Source: Alitabrizicola rongguiensis (lineage in GTDB: Bacteria; Pseudomonadota; Alphaproteobacteria; Rhodobacterales; Rhodobacteraceae). Taken from it: DNA of 64,000 nt. Shown one piece after another: positions 1 through 9,049 of this stretch. The notes beneath the pieces are model-generated. The model saw only the letters and a list, made by a program, of their open reading frames with translations. It made no database searches and was not told the DNA's origin. The stretch covers positions 1 through 64,000 of the forward strand of contig NZ_JAKENF010000002.1 of NCBI RefSeq assembly GCF_021491355.1, read 5' to 3'. Both the position numbers and the translations under genes were made by a program. Position 1 is the stretch's first letter. The number at the start of each line of letters is the position of its first letter.

Positions 1-278
1 AACTTCGCTCCAGAATTTCCCGCCGATTTCTGCGCTTGCGCGCTTCGTCCCGGCCACCGTTGCAGCGTCTGCCGCGTCGGTGAGGGGCTATTTACGGAGT
101 GGAGTCGGGGCCCGCAAGAGGAAAAAACACGAATTCTGTGGAAATCTGCGAGGGGCCCGATTTCGCCCAATGTTTGCAGGGGTTTTTCGAGTTCGGTGAC
201 CCTGCGTCACCTCTACCACTCGGCTTGGCCGCGCCCAGGTTGCGCGGCCAAGCCGATGGAATCACGCGATTCCCGCCC
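1..278. other. Left-edge non-coding stretch
   Basis: No gene is recognised here. The plus strand is open from the edge to about base 199 in one frame, but the translation is basic and low in complexity and matches no family I know, so I do not call a CDS. The right part holds the hairpin listed at 221-255. The rest could be the tail or leader of a gene outside the window. Confidence 0.4.
221..255 (-). terminator. 14-bp perfect hairpin after the amidohydrolase gene
   Basis: CGGCTTGGCCGCGC (221-234) pairs perfectly with 242-255 around a 7-nt loop. It lies 24 nt past the stop of the minus-strand amidohydrolase gene. There is no T-tract on either side, so it may be a weak or factor-assisted terminator or an mRNA 3'-end stabiliser. 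Confidence 0.5.
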
Positions 279-1943
279 TTACGCCGCCAGCGCCTCATGG
301 GTGATCCGCCCGCCGCATACGGTCAGCGCGATTCCGAGCCGGTCGATCTCGTCAGGCGCCACCGCCTCGATATTGCCGCCCAGAAGCACCAGATCGCCCG
401 CCAGCCCCGGCACGAGCCGACCCGTCACATGCTCGCGATGCGCGGCCCATGCCCCGCCAGCGGTATAGGCGCGCAGCGCCGTCATCAGGTCCACCCTCTC
501 GTCATCCGCCCCTTCATAGGGCTTGCGCGTCAATGCGGCCTTCAGGTTGCGCAGCACCGAGACATCGGTCACCGGCCAATCCGAGGCGTAGGCGAGTGGC
601 GCACCCGCCTCGACCAGCGACTTCACGAGGAAGCTGTCCTTCCAGCGGCTGCGGCCGACCTTGTGGATCGACGGCTCCAGCGGGAAATCCATCGCCCCTG
701 CCGGATGCGAGGGCTGAAGCGAGGCGACGATGCCAAGCTGCCCCAGCCGCGGCACGTCGGCCCGGTCGATCAGCTCGATATGCTCGATCCGGTTGCGCCG
801 GTCGCTGCGGCCATTGCGAAGCTGCGCAGCCTCATAGCCGTCGATGGTCGAGCGGACGGCCGCGTCACCAATGGCATGGACCGCGATCTGCAGGCCCCGA
901 CGGTCGATCTCGGTCGCGATGTCCTTGAACCGCTCCGGCTCGAACAACGGCACTGAGCGATGACCGGGCTGGCCGGGATAGTCGTCCAGCCGCCAGGCGG
1001 TACCGGAATCCATCACCCCGTCCATGAACATCTTCACGAAACCCGATTGCAGCCATTCGTCGTCGAAGTCGCGGGTCATCGCCTCGGCACGGTCAAGCTC
1101 GGACAGATCCATCTCCGGCTTGAAGTGGAACGGCACCTTGACCCGGGCCGTCAGCCGCCCTTCGTCCCGCATCTCGCGCAGAAGCTCGAGCGTGTAGCGG
1201 TTGCCGTCCATGTTCACCATCGAGGTGATGCCCTGCGCCGCGCAATGCGCGAGCCCATTGGCGATCTTGGCCTTGTCGATGGCGCGTTCGGCCGCACTCG
1301 GCCAGGGATCGGGCTCGGCCCCCTTGGCGATCGCCAGATAGAGCCGCAATTCGCCGCCAAGATCCTGAACCGGGGCGAAGGCCTCGAACTCCTGCAATTC
1401 CCCCGTGGCCAGCCCATCCGGACCCATCACCACGACATGTCCCTCTGGCAAGTCCCGACCATGCAGCAGACCCGCCGCCTCCAGCGCGGCCGTGTTGGCC
1501 CAGACGGTATGGTGGTCATAGGCGGTCATCGCGATCGGGCGATCGGCGATCACCGCATCCAGGTCATGGCGCGTGATCGGCCGCCCGCCGAACATCCCGT
1601 AATCGGCCCCTTGCGCCATGAGCAGCGGTTGGTCCGGGTGCTTGGCCGCATAACTGCGGAAGGCATGGGACAGCGCCTCGGCGCCATAGACACCGGACAG
1701 CTGAAGATGCGCCAGTTCCGCCCCGCCCATGACCAGATGCAGGTGGCTCTCGACAAACCCGGGCAGCAGCGTCCGCCCCTTGCCGTCAATCACCCGCGTC
1801 CCCTCGCCCGCCAGCGCCTCGATCTCGGCCCGGCTTCCGACGGCGAGAATCTTCCCTCCGGCCAGCGCCACGGCCTCGGCCCTCGGTTTCGCCTCGTCCA
1901 TGGTCAGGACACGCGCATTGGTCACGATCAGATCGGCTTTCAT
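279..1943 (-). CDS. Amidohydrolase family 3 (YtcJ-like) metal-dependent hydrolase
   Basis: This 554-aa cytosolic enzyme belongs to the YtcJ/amidohydrolase-3 group, which hydrolyses C-N bonds of unknown substrates. The N-terminus has the small beta-sandwich of composite-domain hydrolases (MKADLIVTNARVLTMD), then PGFVESHLHL with the metal-binding His-x-His near residue 70. The late ASDWPV segment carries the catalytic Asp. Three starts are possible: TTG 1970, ATG 1952 and ATG 1943. I chose 1943 because family members begin with this motif, though 1952 is only three codons longer. It lies 73 nt downstream of agmatinase on the same strand, so the two may be co-transcribed through the intervening hairpin element. 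The substrate is unknown. Confidence 0.8.
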   Translation of the reverse strand: MKADLIVTNARVLTMDEAKPRAEAVALAGGKILAVGSRAEIEALAGEGTRVIDGKGRTLLPGFVESHLHLVMGGAELAHLQLSGVYGAEALSHAFRSYAAKHPDQPLLMAQGADYGMFGGRPITRHDLDAVIADRPIAMTAYDHHTVWANTAALEAAGLLHGRDLPEGHVVVMGPDGLATGELQEFEAFAPVQDLGGELRLYLAIAKGAEPDPWPSAAERAIDKAKIANGLAHCAAQGITSMVNMDGNRYTLELLREMRDEGRLTARVKVPFHFKPEMDLSELDRAEAMTRDFDDEWLQSGFVKMFMDGVMDSGTAWRLDDYPGQPGHRSVPLFEPERFKDIATEIDRRGLQIAVHAIGDAAVRSTIDGYEAAQLRNGRSDRRNRIEHIELIDRADVPRLGQLGIVASLQPSHPAGAMDFPLEPSIHKVGRSRWKDSFLVKSLVEAGAPLAYASDWPVTDVSVLRNLKAALTRKPYEGADDERVDLMTALRAYTAGGAWAAHREHVTGRLVPGLAGDLVLLGGNIEAVAPDEIDRLGIALTVCGGRITHEALAA

Positions 1944-1949
1944 TTCTTC

Positions 1950-2018
1950 CATTCTTCTTCTTGGATCCAAATACCCCGGGGGTGAGGCGCCGGAGGCGCC
2001 GAGGGGGCAGCGCCCCCT
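1950..2018 (-). repeat. REP-like hairpin element, copy 1
   Basis: Read on the minus strand, a GGGGGC/GCCCCC hairpin (arms 2002-2008 and 2012-2018) is followed by a GGCGCC inverted repeat, then CACCCCCGGGGTATTTGG and a purine-rich AAGAAGAAG tail. The hairpin overlaps the agmatinase stop codon. The same design appears at 36903-36950 and, more degenerate, at 11548-11600, so I treat the three as a dispersed family of hairpin elements. Confidence 0.55.
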
Positions 2019-2979
2019 ACCCCGCCAGGCTCTCCGCGATGACGCAGAGCATCTCGAACATCAGCGTCACGCCAAGGAACGCCGTCGCCCCGGCCGGGTC
2101 GAAAGGCGGCGAAACCTCGACCAGATCGGCCCCCACCACCTTCACCCCGCGCAGGCCACGCGCGACCTCCAAGGCCTGATAGCTGTTCGGCCCGCCCACC
2201 TCCGGCGTCCCCGTCCCCGGCGCAAAGGCCGGATCGACGAAGTCGATGTCATAGCTCACATAGGTGTCGCCTGACCCGGCGCGGTCGCGCGCCTCTGCCA
2301 TGACGTCCTCGACACCGCGGGCAAAGAACTCCTCGATCGGGATCACCTTGATGCCGACCGAAACCGCAAAATCGCGGTCCTCGAAATCATAGGCCGGGCC
2401 GCGGATTCCGATCATCGTCACCCGCTTGGGGTCGAGCAGCCCCTCCTCGACCGCCCGGCGGAACGGCGTGCCATGCGTGTACATCGTGCCGTCGAAATAG
2501 CTGTGGAACAGGTCCGTATGACTGTCGAAATGGATCATCCCCAAGGGCCGGTCCTTGGCCAGCGCCCGCAGGATCGGCAGCGTGCAGAGGTGGTCGCCCC
2601 CGGCGGTCAGCGGTACGATCCCGGCCGCACGCACCCGGGAGTAGAAGGTCTCCATCCGCTTCAGCGAATCCATCAGGTCGCCGGGGTTCGGCCCCACATC
2701 GCCAAGATCGGCGCAGTTCACGAGGTCGAACGGACGCACCTTCGTCACCCCGTTCTGCGCCCGGATCATCGTAGAGAGGTCGCGCATTTGCCGCGGCCCG
2801 TGACGCGGACCTGGACGGTTGGTGGTGCCACCATCCCAGGGCGCACCGATCAGCCCGACCTGCACTTCGGCAATGCGCGGGTCGTCCACCGACACATGCG
2901 GCAGACGCATGAAGGTCGGGATGCCCGCGAAACGTGGCAGGTCCACGCCAGACACCGGTGTGAAGAAACCCCTCGTCAT
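2017..2979 (-). CDS. speB: Agmatinase / ureohydrolase
   Basis: This 320-aa manganese ureohydrolase of the arginase family probably hydrolyses agmatine, or a related guanidino acid, to putrescine (or the amine) and urea. All metal ligands are visible: GGDH (His130), FDSHTD (Asp152, His154, Asp156) and DIDFVDP (Asp244, Asp246). The DAHTD motif of most family members reads DSHTD here. The length is normal. The start at 2979 is fixed by an AGGAGG site 6 nt upstream; an in-frame upstream extension has no such support. The exact substrate (agmatine, guanidinobutyrate or guanidinopropionate) cannot be settled from motifs. Confidence 0.88.
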   Translation of the reverse strand: MTRGFFTPVSGVDLPRFAGIPTFMRLPHVSVDDPRIAEVQVGLIGAPWDGGTTNRPGPRHGPRQMRDLSTMIRAQNGVTKVRPFDLVNCADLGDVGPNPGDLMDSLKRMETFYSRVRAAGIVPLTAGGDHLCTLPILRALAKDRPLGMIHFDSHTDLFHSYFDGTMYTHGTPFRRAVEEGLLDPKRVTMIGIRGPAYDFEDRDFAVSVGIKVIPIEEFFARGVEDVMAEARDRAGSGDTYVSYDIDFVDPAFAPGTGTPEVGGPNSYQALEVARGLRGVKVVGADLVEVSPPFDPAGATAFLGVTLMFEMLCVIAESLAG

Positions 2980-3165
2980 TGCCGTCCTCCTGATTCCCGG
3001 CTGCATCAGACCATCCGCCCCAGTGAGAGTCACGCCCGTCCGCGACAGCAAAGCGGCGCCGAACGAACCTCTGTCGTCGCGGGCGGACTTGACCTTGCAG
3101 GGCCATTCGGCGTCTATCGCGCTGACAGTTTGCATATGGCCCGCGCGCGGGTGGAGGACTCGAAA

Positions 3166-3531
3166 ATGACCACGACCACAGCCGAACCCGCCGCCCGCAC
3201 CCCGGCCCGCACGCCCTCGGGCGGCCGCACGGTGCTTGCCGCCGACATCCGCCTCTCGGGCGACCTGACCTCGACCGGTACGGTCGAAATCCTGGGCGAG
3301 GTGAAGGGCGACGTCACCGCCCATACCCTGATCGTCGGCGCGGAAGGCCACCTGAAGGGGACTGTCTCGGCCGATGTGGTCGAGGTCCGCGGCCATCTCG
3401 ACGGCAAGGTCAGCTGCCTGACCTTCACCCTACGCAGCTCGGCCATCGTGGTGGCCGAAGTGAACTACGAAGCGCTCGTGATCGAAAGCGGCGCCCAGAT
3501 CGACGGTCGCTTCACCCACGCCAGCCGCTGA
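3166..3531 (+). CDS. Bactofilin (polymer-forming cytoskeletal protein)
   Basis: This 121-aa protein has a disordered Thr/Ala/Pro-rich N-terminus (about 30 residues). The bactofilin core follows: short repeats such as GTVEILGEVKGDVTAH and GHLKGTVSADVVEVRGHLDGKV, which build a right-handed beta-helix. Bactofilins polymerise without nucleotides and scaffold cell-wall enzymes or polar structures. ATG 3166 follows a GGAGG site with 8-nt spacing; the ATG at 3135 lacks one. It is divergent from agmatinase and convergent with the thioesterase gene. No partner peptidase lies beside it. Confidence 0.9.
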   Translation: MTTTTAEPAARTPARTPSGGRTVLAADIRLSGDLTSTGTVEILGEVKGDVTAHTLIVGAEGHLKGTVSADVVEVRGHLDGKVSCLTFTLRSSAIVVAEVNYEALVIESGAQIDGRFTHASR

Positions 3532-3537
3532 AGCGCG

Positions 3538-3957
3538 TCAGCGCGACGGCGGGATCGAATAAGTCATCGAGGCACGCGCAACCGGCTCGTCCCGCCCGTC
3601 CGAAAAGACCAGCGCATCGGCAACGGCCAGGGCGCGACCAAGCTTGAGAATGCGCACCCGGGCCAACAGATCGCGACCCGGCTCTGGCTTGCGAAGGAAG
3701 TCGATGCTTGCGCCCGTGGTCACCGCCAGCGCCACCGGCCCGATCCGCGACAGGATCGCCAGATAGATCGCCACATCCGCCAGACCAAAGATTGTCGGCC
3801 CTGAAACAGTGCCACCCGGGCGCAGGTGACGCTCGGTCACGGGCAGGCGCAACACGAAGTCGAGGCCATCGTGGCCCTCGATACGGAAGTCGGCTGCGGC
3901 CTGGGGGAACTCGGTCTCGAAGAAATGTTGCAGGGCCTCGGGCGTCATTTCCGTCAT
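3538..3957 (-). CDS. PaaI-type hotdog thioesterase
   Basis: This 139-aa single hotdog-fold protein looks like an acyl-CoA thioesterase of the PaaI/YdiI group. The segment ERHLRPGGTVSGPTIFGLADVAIYLAI corresponds to the family's active-site loop and helix, but with Ser-Gly-Pro where many members have G-x-x-x-x-x-D. ATG 3957 has a strong GAGGGGGGAA site. It is divergent from the crotonase gene, with 58 nt between starts, so the two may share a control region in acyl-CoA metabolism. The substrate is unknown. Confidence 0.8.
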   Translation of the reverse strand: MTEMTPEALQHFFETEFPQAAADFRIEGHDGLDFVLRLPVTERHLRPGGTVSGPTIFGLADVAIYLAILSRIGPVALAVTTGASIDFLRKPEPGRDLLARVRILKLGRALAVADALVFSDGRDEPVARASMTYSIPPSR

Positions 3958-4015
3958 AGCTTCCCCCCTCGCGGTCACGGGCGTAGAGTTCTGCTCAAAC
4001 AGGGGAGATGACAAG

Positions 4016-4807
4016 ATGACCGAGGCGATCCTGCTGCGCGAGGATGACAAAGGCATCGCAACCCTGACGTTGAACGACCCGGCGCGCCTTAATGCACTGT
4101 CCGATGCGATGCTGGCGGCGCTGTCCGCCGAGTTCGCGCGTCTGGCAAGCGACAGGACGGTTCGTGTGGTTGTGCTTCGCGGCGCCGGGCGCTGCTTCTG
4201 TGCGGGTCACGACCTGAAGGAGATGCAGGCAGGCCGCGCCGCCCCCGACAAGGGCAAGGCCTATTTCACCGATCTCTTCAACCGCTGCGCCGCCGTCATG
4301 CAGGCGATCCCTGCCCTGCCGCAGCCGGTGATTGCCCAGGTCCATGGTGTGGCGGTCGCCGCCGGCTGCCAGCTCGTCGCCTCCTGCGACATGGCGGTTG
4401 CAGCCTCGACAGCGCGGTTCGGGGTGAACGGGGTCAACATCGGTCTCTTCTGCGCGACCCCGATGGTCGCGCTGACCCGCAATGTCGCGCCCAAGGCCGC
4501 CTTCGAGCTTCTCACGACGGGCCGGCTGATCGAAGCGGACGAGGCGCAGTCGCTCGGGCTGGTGAACCGCATCGCCGATATGGAGGAACTCGAGGCCGAG
4601 ACGGCGGAACTGGCCCGCACCGTCGCTGCCAAGCTCAATCCCGCGATCCGCATTGGCAAGCGGGCCTTTTACGATCAGCTTGGCCTGAGTCTGGCCGAGG
4701 CCTACGCCCATGCCGGCGCCGTCATGGTCGAGAACATGCTCCTGCGTGACACCGACGAAGGGATCAGTGCCTTCCTCGAAAAGCGCAGCCCGGACTGGCA
4801 GGTATAG
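4016..4807 (+). CDS. Crotonase-fold protein (ECHDC3-like), catalytic Glu missing
   Basis: This 263-aa enoyl-CoA hydratase/isomerase superfamily protein keeps the oxyanion-hole loops (AGRCFCAGHDLKEM and HGVAVAAGCQLVASCDM), so acyl-CoA binding is likely. The two glutamates that hydrate the double bond in classical enoyl-CoA hydratase are absent: the usual GCEL is GCQL, and the QPE segment is replaced by VNGVNIGL. It probably acts as another type of acyl-CoA enzyme, as suggested for ECHDC3-like proteins, rather than as a beta-oxidation hydratase. An AGGGGAG ribosome site precedes ATG 4016. Confidence 0.85.
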   Translation: MTEAILLREDDKGIATLTLNDPARLNALSDAMLAALSAEFARLASDRTVRVVVLRGAGRCFCAGHDLKEMQAGRAAPDKGKAYFTDLFNRCAAVMQAIPALPQPVIAQVHGVAVAAGCQLVASCDMAVAASTARFGVNGVNIGLFCATPMVALTRNVAPKAAFELLTTGRLIEADEAQSLGLVNRIADMEELEAETAELARTVAAKLNPAIRIGKRAFYDQLGLSLAEAYAHAGAVMVENMLLRDTDEGISAFLEKRSPDWQV

Positions 4808-4811
4808 GTTC

Positions 4812-5981
4812 CTAGACCGCCCCGCGCGGTAGTCGTACCGCCAGCGCCAGCGCGGCAGCGGCCAGCGCCGTCGTGGCGGCAACCAGCAGCACCGCACCGC
4901 CCTGCGACAGCAGGAAGGCGCCCAGAACCGGCGCGGCAGCCGAGGCGAGCAGCGTCGGGATCGACATCAGGCCAGCCGTCGCGCCGTAGCCTTCCATGCC
5001 AAGGGTAGACGACACGATCACCGGGCGCAGGATGGTCATCGTCCCCATCGCCGCCCCTTGTGTCAGGGCGAAGGCAAAGGCGATCGGCGCAGCCAGACCG
5101 GCGGCTAACAGCATCAGCGACGCCACCACCACCGAGGCCAGGGTCAGCAGGGCCGCCGGTCGGGTGCCGATGCGCGCCTCGGCCCGCATCAGCGCAAACC
5201 GGCCCGCGACCTGGGCCGGACCGATGCAGGACGCCACGGCGACGGCCAGGGTCTCGCCCACGCCCTTCTCGTGCAGGACGGGGATAAGAAAGCTGACCAG
5301 CATCCAGTGGTTCAGGTTCAGCAGGGAAAAGAGCAGCGCCAGTTGCCAGAACCGACCGTCTCGCAGCCGGGAAAGAGCACCGATGCGACGGCCCGCGGAG
5401 GCTTGCAATGCCATACGATCCCCATCCAGCGTCCGCGCCCCGATCAGATGAAGGGGGGCGACGACAAGCAGCATTGTCCCCGCGGCCACCCAGACCGCTC
5501 CGCGCCAGCCGAAACTGGCGGAAAGCACCGCGGCTGCCGGGAAGGCGAGCGTCGAGGCAAGCCCGGCGACCAGCGTCACACGCGTGATTGCGGCGCGGGA
5601 CTCGGGCCCGAAGCGCCGGATCAGCACGGCAAAGCAGGTCTCGTAAAGCGACATCGCCTGTGCGACACCAAGCCCCAGCCAGGCCAGAAGATAGCTCTGG
5701 GGCGAGCGGGTCGTGGCAAGAACAGCCAGGAAGAGCGCACCAAGAAGCGCGCCGCCTGTCATCATCCAGGTTCCGAACCCGCGATCCACGGCGCGGCCGG
5801 CAAAAGGCGCACAGGCCGCAGAGACAAGGATCGCGAGGGTCGGGCCAAGGGCGAAGACCGAGTCAGACCAGCCAAGCTCGGCCCGCCAGCGGACGATCAA
5901 TGCCGCGAAGATGTAGAAAATGCAGGCATAGGCCAAGGTCTGGCCCAAGGCGAGCATCCAGACGGCCCGGGACACGGACAT
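4812..5981 (-). CDS. MFS transporter
   Basis: This 389-aa membrane protein has about 12 predicted helices in two six-helix halves, as in the major facilitator superfamily. The loop between helices 2 and 3 reads AGRAVDRGFG, the family's G-x-x-x-D-R signature. AGGAGG lies 9 nt before ATG 5981. It follows the M32 carboxypeptidase gene by 17 nt on the same strand, so co-transcription is likely; import of peptide products or export of a metabolite are both conceivable. The substrate is unknown. It converges on the crotonase gene with a 4-nt gap. Confidence 0.85.
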   Translation of the reverse strand: MSVSRAVWMLALGQTLAYACIFYIFAALIVRWRAELGWSDSVFALGPTLAILVSAACAPFAGRAVDRGFGTWMMTGGALLGALFLAVLATTRSPQSYLLAWLGLGVAQAMSLYETCFAVLIRRFGPESRAAITRVTLVAGLASTLAFPAAAVLSASFGWRGAVWVAAGTMLLVVAPLHLIGARTLDGDRMALQASAGRRIGALSRLRDGRFWQLALLFSLLNLNHWMLVSFLIPVLHEKGVGETLAVAVASCIGPAQVAGRFALMRAEARIGTRPAALLTLASVVVASLMLLAAGLAAPIAFAFALTQGAAMGTMTILRPVIVSSTLGMEGYGATAGLMSIPTLLASAAAPVLGAFLLSQGGAVLLVAATTALAAAALALAVRLPRGAV

Positions 5982-5998
5982 CTCCCGGGCCTCCTGCT

Positions 5999-7471
5999 TC
6001 AGATCCGGTAGAGATCCCGGAATTTCGCCTCGAGATAGTCCAGCAGCGGCCCCTCGTCGGGCTCGAACCCGCAGGCCTGCGCGATCACCTCGCGCGGGCG
6101 GTAAAGGCCGCCGTGGCGCTGGACCTTCTCGCGCAGCCAGCCGGTCGCCGGGGCGGTGTTGCCCGCCGCCAGTGCGGCGTCGAGATCGGGCAGATCGGCG
6201 CGCATGGCCTTGTGCAGGCATCCGGCATAGACGTTGCCGAGCGAGTAGGTCGGGAAATAGCCGAACAGGCCGACCGACCAATGCACATCCTGCAGCATCC
6301 CGTGGGCCGGACGGTCGACCGGCACGCCGAAATCGGCCTTGAAGCGGTCGTTCCAGGCGGCTTCCAGATCCTTGACTGCCAGATCGCCACGGATCAGCGC
6401 CCGCTCCAGATCGAAGCGCATCATGATGTGCAGGTTGTAATGCACCTCGTCGGCCTCGGTGCGGATGAAGCCTGACTGGACCCGGTTGACCGTGCCGTAA
6501 AAGGTCTCGCCATCCTCGATCCCGAAGGCGCCGAAGCGGTCGCGCATCTGCCCGAACAGCCAGCCGGTGAAGGCGCGGCTGCGCCCAAGCTGGTTCTCGT
6601 AGATCCGGCTCTGGCTTTCATGGACTCCCATCGACACGCCCTGCCCTAGCGGCGTCAGCGCATAGTCCGGGTCGATGCCAAGTTCGTAGCAGGCGTGGCC
6701 GACCTCGTGGATCGTCGAATAGATGCAGTTGAAGGGCTCGGTCTCGACCACGCGCGTGGTGATCCGCGCATCGGATCCCGACCCGGAGGAGAAAGGATGC
6801 ACGGCCAGATCCAGCCGTCCCCGCGTCCAGTCATAGCCGAAGGCGGTGGCAAGATCGCGTGCCAGCCGCAGTTGGCCGTCGGTGCCGAAATGGCCCTGCA
6901 GCGCCGGCGGCTGATGTGACGCACCCAGGACCGCCTCGCGCAGCGCCACAAGGCGCGGGCGCATCCGGTCGAACATCGCGCCGATGGTCGCGGCATTTGC
7001 GCCCGGCTCGTAGTCGTCCATCAGCGCATCATATAGGTCGCCGCCCTGCGCAAGGCAGGTCGCCTCGTCCTGGCGCAGGCGGATGACCTGCGACAGTACC
7101 GGCAGGAAGGCCGCGACATCGTCATTGGCCCGCGCCTCGGCCCAGATGCCCTGCGCCATCGAGGTGACGCGGGCGATCTCCTGCGCGAGGTCGCCCGGCA
7201 CCTTGACCATGCGTTCGTGGCTGCGGCGGATCTGGCGGATCTGCGCCTCTGCCTCTTCATCCTGCGGCTCGGCCGCGGCCAGCCAGTCGGCAATCTTCGG
7301 ATCGGTCCGGCGGGCGTGAAGGATGCCCTCCATCGCTGCCATCTCTTCCGACCGCTGCTCGGCCGCGCCGCGGGGCATCACTGTTTCCTGATCCCATCCC
7401 AGCCGTCCGGCCACTTGAGCCAGCGCCTCGGTCTGGCGCTGAAAGGCCATCAGCTTGTCGTAAGCGGTCAT
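5999..7471 (-). CDS. Carboxypeptidase Taq, M32 metallopeptidase
   Basis: This 490-aa cytosolic zinc carboxypeptidase trims single residues from peptide C-termini. The zinc motif TIHEVGHACYE is the HEXXH signature of family M32, and HPFSSG and GVHESQSR are further hallmarks. Length is normal for the family (about 490-500). The ATG overlaps the heme A synthase stop by 4 nt, so it is translationally coupled to that gene. A GGAAGGGAA site precedes it. The MFS gene follows at 17 nt. Confidence 0.92.
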   Translation of the reverse strand: MTAYDKLMAFQRQTEALAQVAGRLGWDQETVMPRGAAEQRSEEMAAMEGILHARRTDPKIADWLAAAEPQDEEAEAQIRQIRRSHERMVKVPGDLAQEIARVTSMAQGIWAEARANDDVAAFLPVLSQVIRLRQDEATCLAQGGDLYDALMDDYEPGANAATIGAMFDRMRPRLVALREAVLGASHQPPALQGHFGTDGQLRLARDLATAFGYDWTRGRLDLAVHPFSSGSGSDARITTRVVETEPFNCIYSTIHEVGHACYELGIDPDYALTPLGQGVSMGVHESQSRIYENQLGRSRAFTGWLFGQMRDRFGAFGIEDGETFYGTVNRVQSGFIRTEADEVHYNLHIMMRFDLERALIRGDLAVKDLEAAWNDRFKADFGVPVDRPAHGMLQDVHWSVGLFGYFPTYSLGNVYAGCLHKAMRADLPDLDAALAAGNTAPATGWLREKVQRHGGLYRPREVIAQACGFEPDEGPLLDYLEAKFRDLYRI

Positions 7472-8619
7472 GCAGTTCCCTTCCGGATCGACCCCGCAAC
7501 GGGGTATTGGCTCAGGTAGCGGGCGCGCAGGATCAGCACCCAGAGGATGACGGCGCCCAGTTGATGGGTGATGGCGACGTGCGGCGAGGCAGCGCTCAAG
7601 GCCGTGACGATGCCCAGGACGACCTGCCCGAACAGCATCACCGCCATCCAGTCGAAGGCGCGCCGCGTCACCAGATAGGCCGACGATCGCGACCGCCACC
7701 AGGTGAACAGGCCGAAGACGAACAGGAGGTAACCAACCATGCGGTGAATGAACTGGACGAGCCCCGGGTTTTCGAAGAACGCCGCCCAAGCCGGCCGCCC
7801 CGGCACATAGAAGGCGTCAGCAGGGAAGAACTGCCCGTTCATGTCGGGCCAGGTCGGAAAACCGCGACCGGCGTCGATGCCAGCCACAAGCGCGCCAAGG
7901 ACGATCTGCAGAAAGGCCAGATGCAACACGCCGGTCGCAAGACCGTTCAGCCGCTCCTCGCGTCCGCGCCGCGCCTGGAGAAGGTCGGTCTCGCTCCGCC
8001 CAAGCAGGAACACATACCAGGCGATGAAGCCGAGGATGGCAAAGGCGATGCCCAGATGCACGGCCAATCGATAGGAGGCGACCGAAACCATCCCGGCCTC
8101 GAGCCCCGAGGAGACCATCCACCACCCGATCGCGCCCTGCACGCCGCCGAGGACCCCGATCAGCAGCAGGCGCTGCGTCCAGCCCGTGGGGATTTTCCGC
8201 GCCAGCAGAAAGCCGAGGAACCCGACCGCCCAGACAAGGCCGATGACCCGGCCAAGCTGGCGATGGCCCCATTCCCACCAGTAGATCGATTTAAATTCCT
8301 CAACCGTCATGCCCTGGTTCATCAGCTGGTATTGCGGGCTCGCCTGATACTTGGCGAATTCGGCGGCCCAGCTTGCCTCGTCCATCGGCGGGATAGCCCC
8401 GGTCACCGGGCGCCATTCGGTGATCGACAAGCCGCTGTCGGTCAGGCGGGTAAGGCCACCGACGGTTATCATCAGGACGACGAGCAGGAACAGCTGGACC
8501 AGCCACAGGCGCATCGCGCTGCGCGCGCCACGGCTGCCCCGGTCGATCAGACCCGGCTGGGGGGACGCCACTTTCTCTGTGGTGGCGACCTCTTCGAAGA
8601 TGCTGCGCTTGCCGGCCAT
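7468..8619 (-). CDS. ctaA: Heme A synthase (COX15/CtaA)
   Basis: This 383-aa integral membrane protein converts heme O to heme A for aa3-type cytochrome oxidase. It has eight predicted membrane helices and the conserved heme-ligating histidines in WGHRQLGRVIGL, the YRLAVHLGIAFAI helix, QFIHRMVGYLL and AITHQLGAVIL. The family motif GGLTRLTDSGLSITEWRPVT is intact. This is the type 2 alphaproteobacterial/mitochondrial COX15 form. ATG 8619 has an AGGAG site. The M32 peptidase gene overlaps its end, which has no obvious link to heme metabolism. Confidence 0.94.
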   Translation of the reverse strand: MAGKRSIFEEVATTEKVASPQPGLIDRGSRGARSAMRLWLVQLFLLVVLMITVGGLTRLTDSGLSITEWRPVTGAIPPMDEASWAAEFAKYQASPQYQLMNQGMTVEEFKSIYWWEWGHRQLGRVIGLVWAVGFLGFLLARKIPTGWTQRLLLIGVLGGVQGAIGWWMVSSGLEAGMVSVASYRLAVHLGIAFAILGFIAWYVFLLGRSETDLLQARRGREERLNGLATGVLHLAFLQIVLGALVAGIDAGRGFPTWPDMNGQFFPADAFYVPGRPAWAAFFENPGLVQFIHRMVGYLLFVFGLFTWWRSRSSAYLVTRRAFDWMAVMLFGQVVLGIVTALSAASPHVAITHQLGAVILWVLILRARYLSQYPVAGSIRKGTA

Positions 8620-8785
8620 GACCCGCTCCTGTTTCGCGGGCGGAGACTAGGGCCCGGCCCGCCGGCCTTCAAGGCCCGCCGCGCGCGGCAGATTTGCCGG
8701 CCGACCGCCGTGGAATACCGAAGGGTCCATGCGCCAAAGGCAAAGACGCCCTAGCCGCCTCGGCGGCGCCCGCAATTTCGTGATG

Positions 8786-9037
8786 TCAGGCGATTTCGAC
8801 CGAGTATTTCTCGATCACGGTATTGGCGAGCAGCTTCTCGCACATCGCCTTGACCTCGGCCTCGGCGCTGGCCTTGTCGGTCGCGGCCAGATCCAGCTCG
8901 ATCACCTTGCCCTGCCGGACCGCCTCGACCCCGGTAAAGCCAAGCGTGCCAAGGGCGTGGCGCACCGCCTCGCCCTGCGGATCGAGGACGCCGTCCTTGA
9001 GCATGACATGGACGCGGGCCTTGAGGGGAGCGGGCAT
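8786..9037 (-). CDS. purS: Phosphoribosylformylglycinamidine synthase subunit PurS
   Basis: This 83-aa PurS is the small dimeric subunit that bridges PurL and PurQ in the three-part FGAM synthase of purine synthesis. It starts with ARVHVMLKDGVLDPQGEAVRHAL, typical of the family. It lies 12 nt downstream of purC on the same strand. purQ and purL are not in the window up to the COX15 gene, so they lie elsewhere. Confidence 0.93.
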   Translation of the reverse strand: MPAPLKARVHVMLKDGVLDPQGEAVRHALGTLGFTGVEAVRQGKVIELDLAATDKASAEAEVKAMCEKLLANTVIEKYSVEIA

Positions 9038-9049
9038 CGGCGGGGCCTT

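Noticed and set aside
1-199. An open plus-strand frame at the left edge as a partial gene
   Set aside because: The translation is basic and resembles no family; nothing supports coding beyond lack of stops in a GC-rich stretch.
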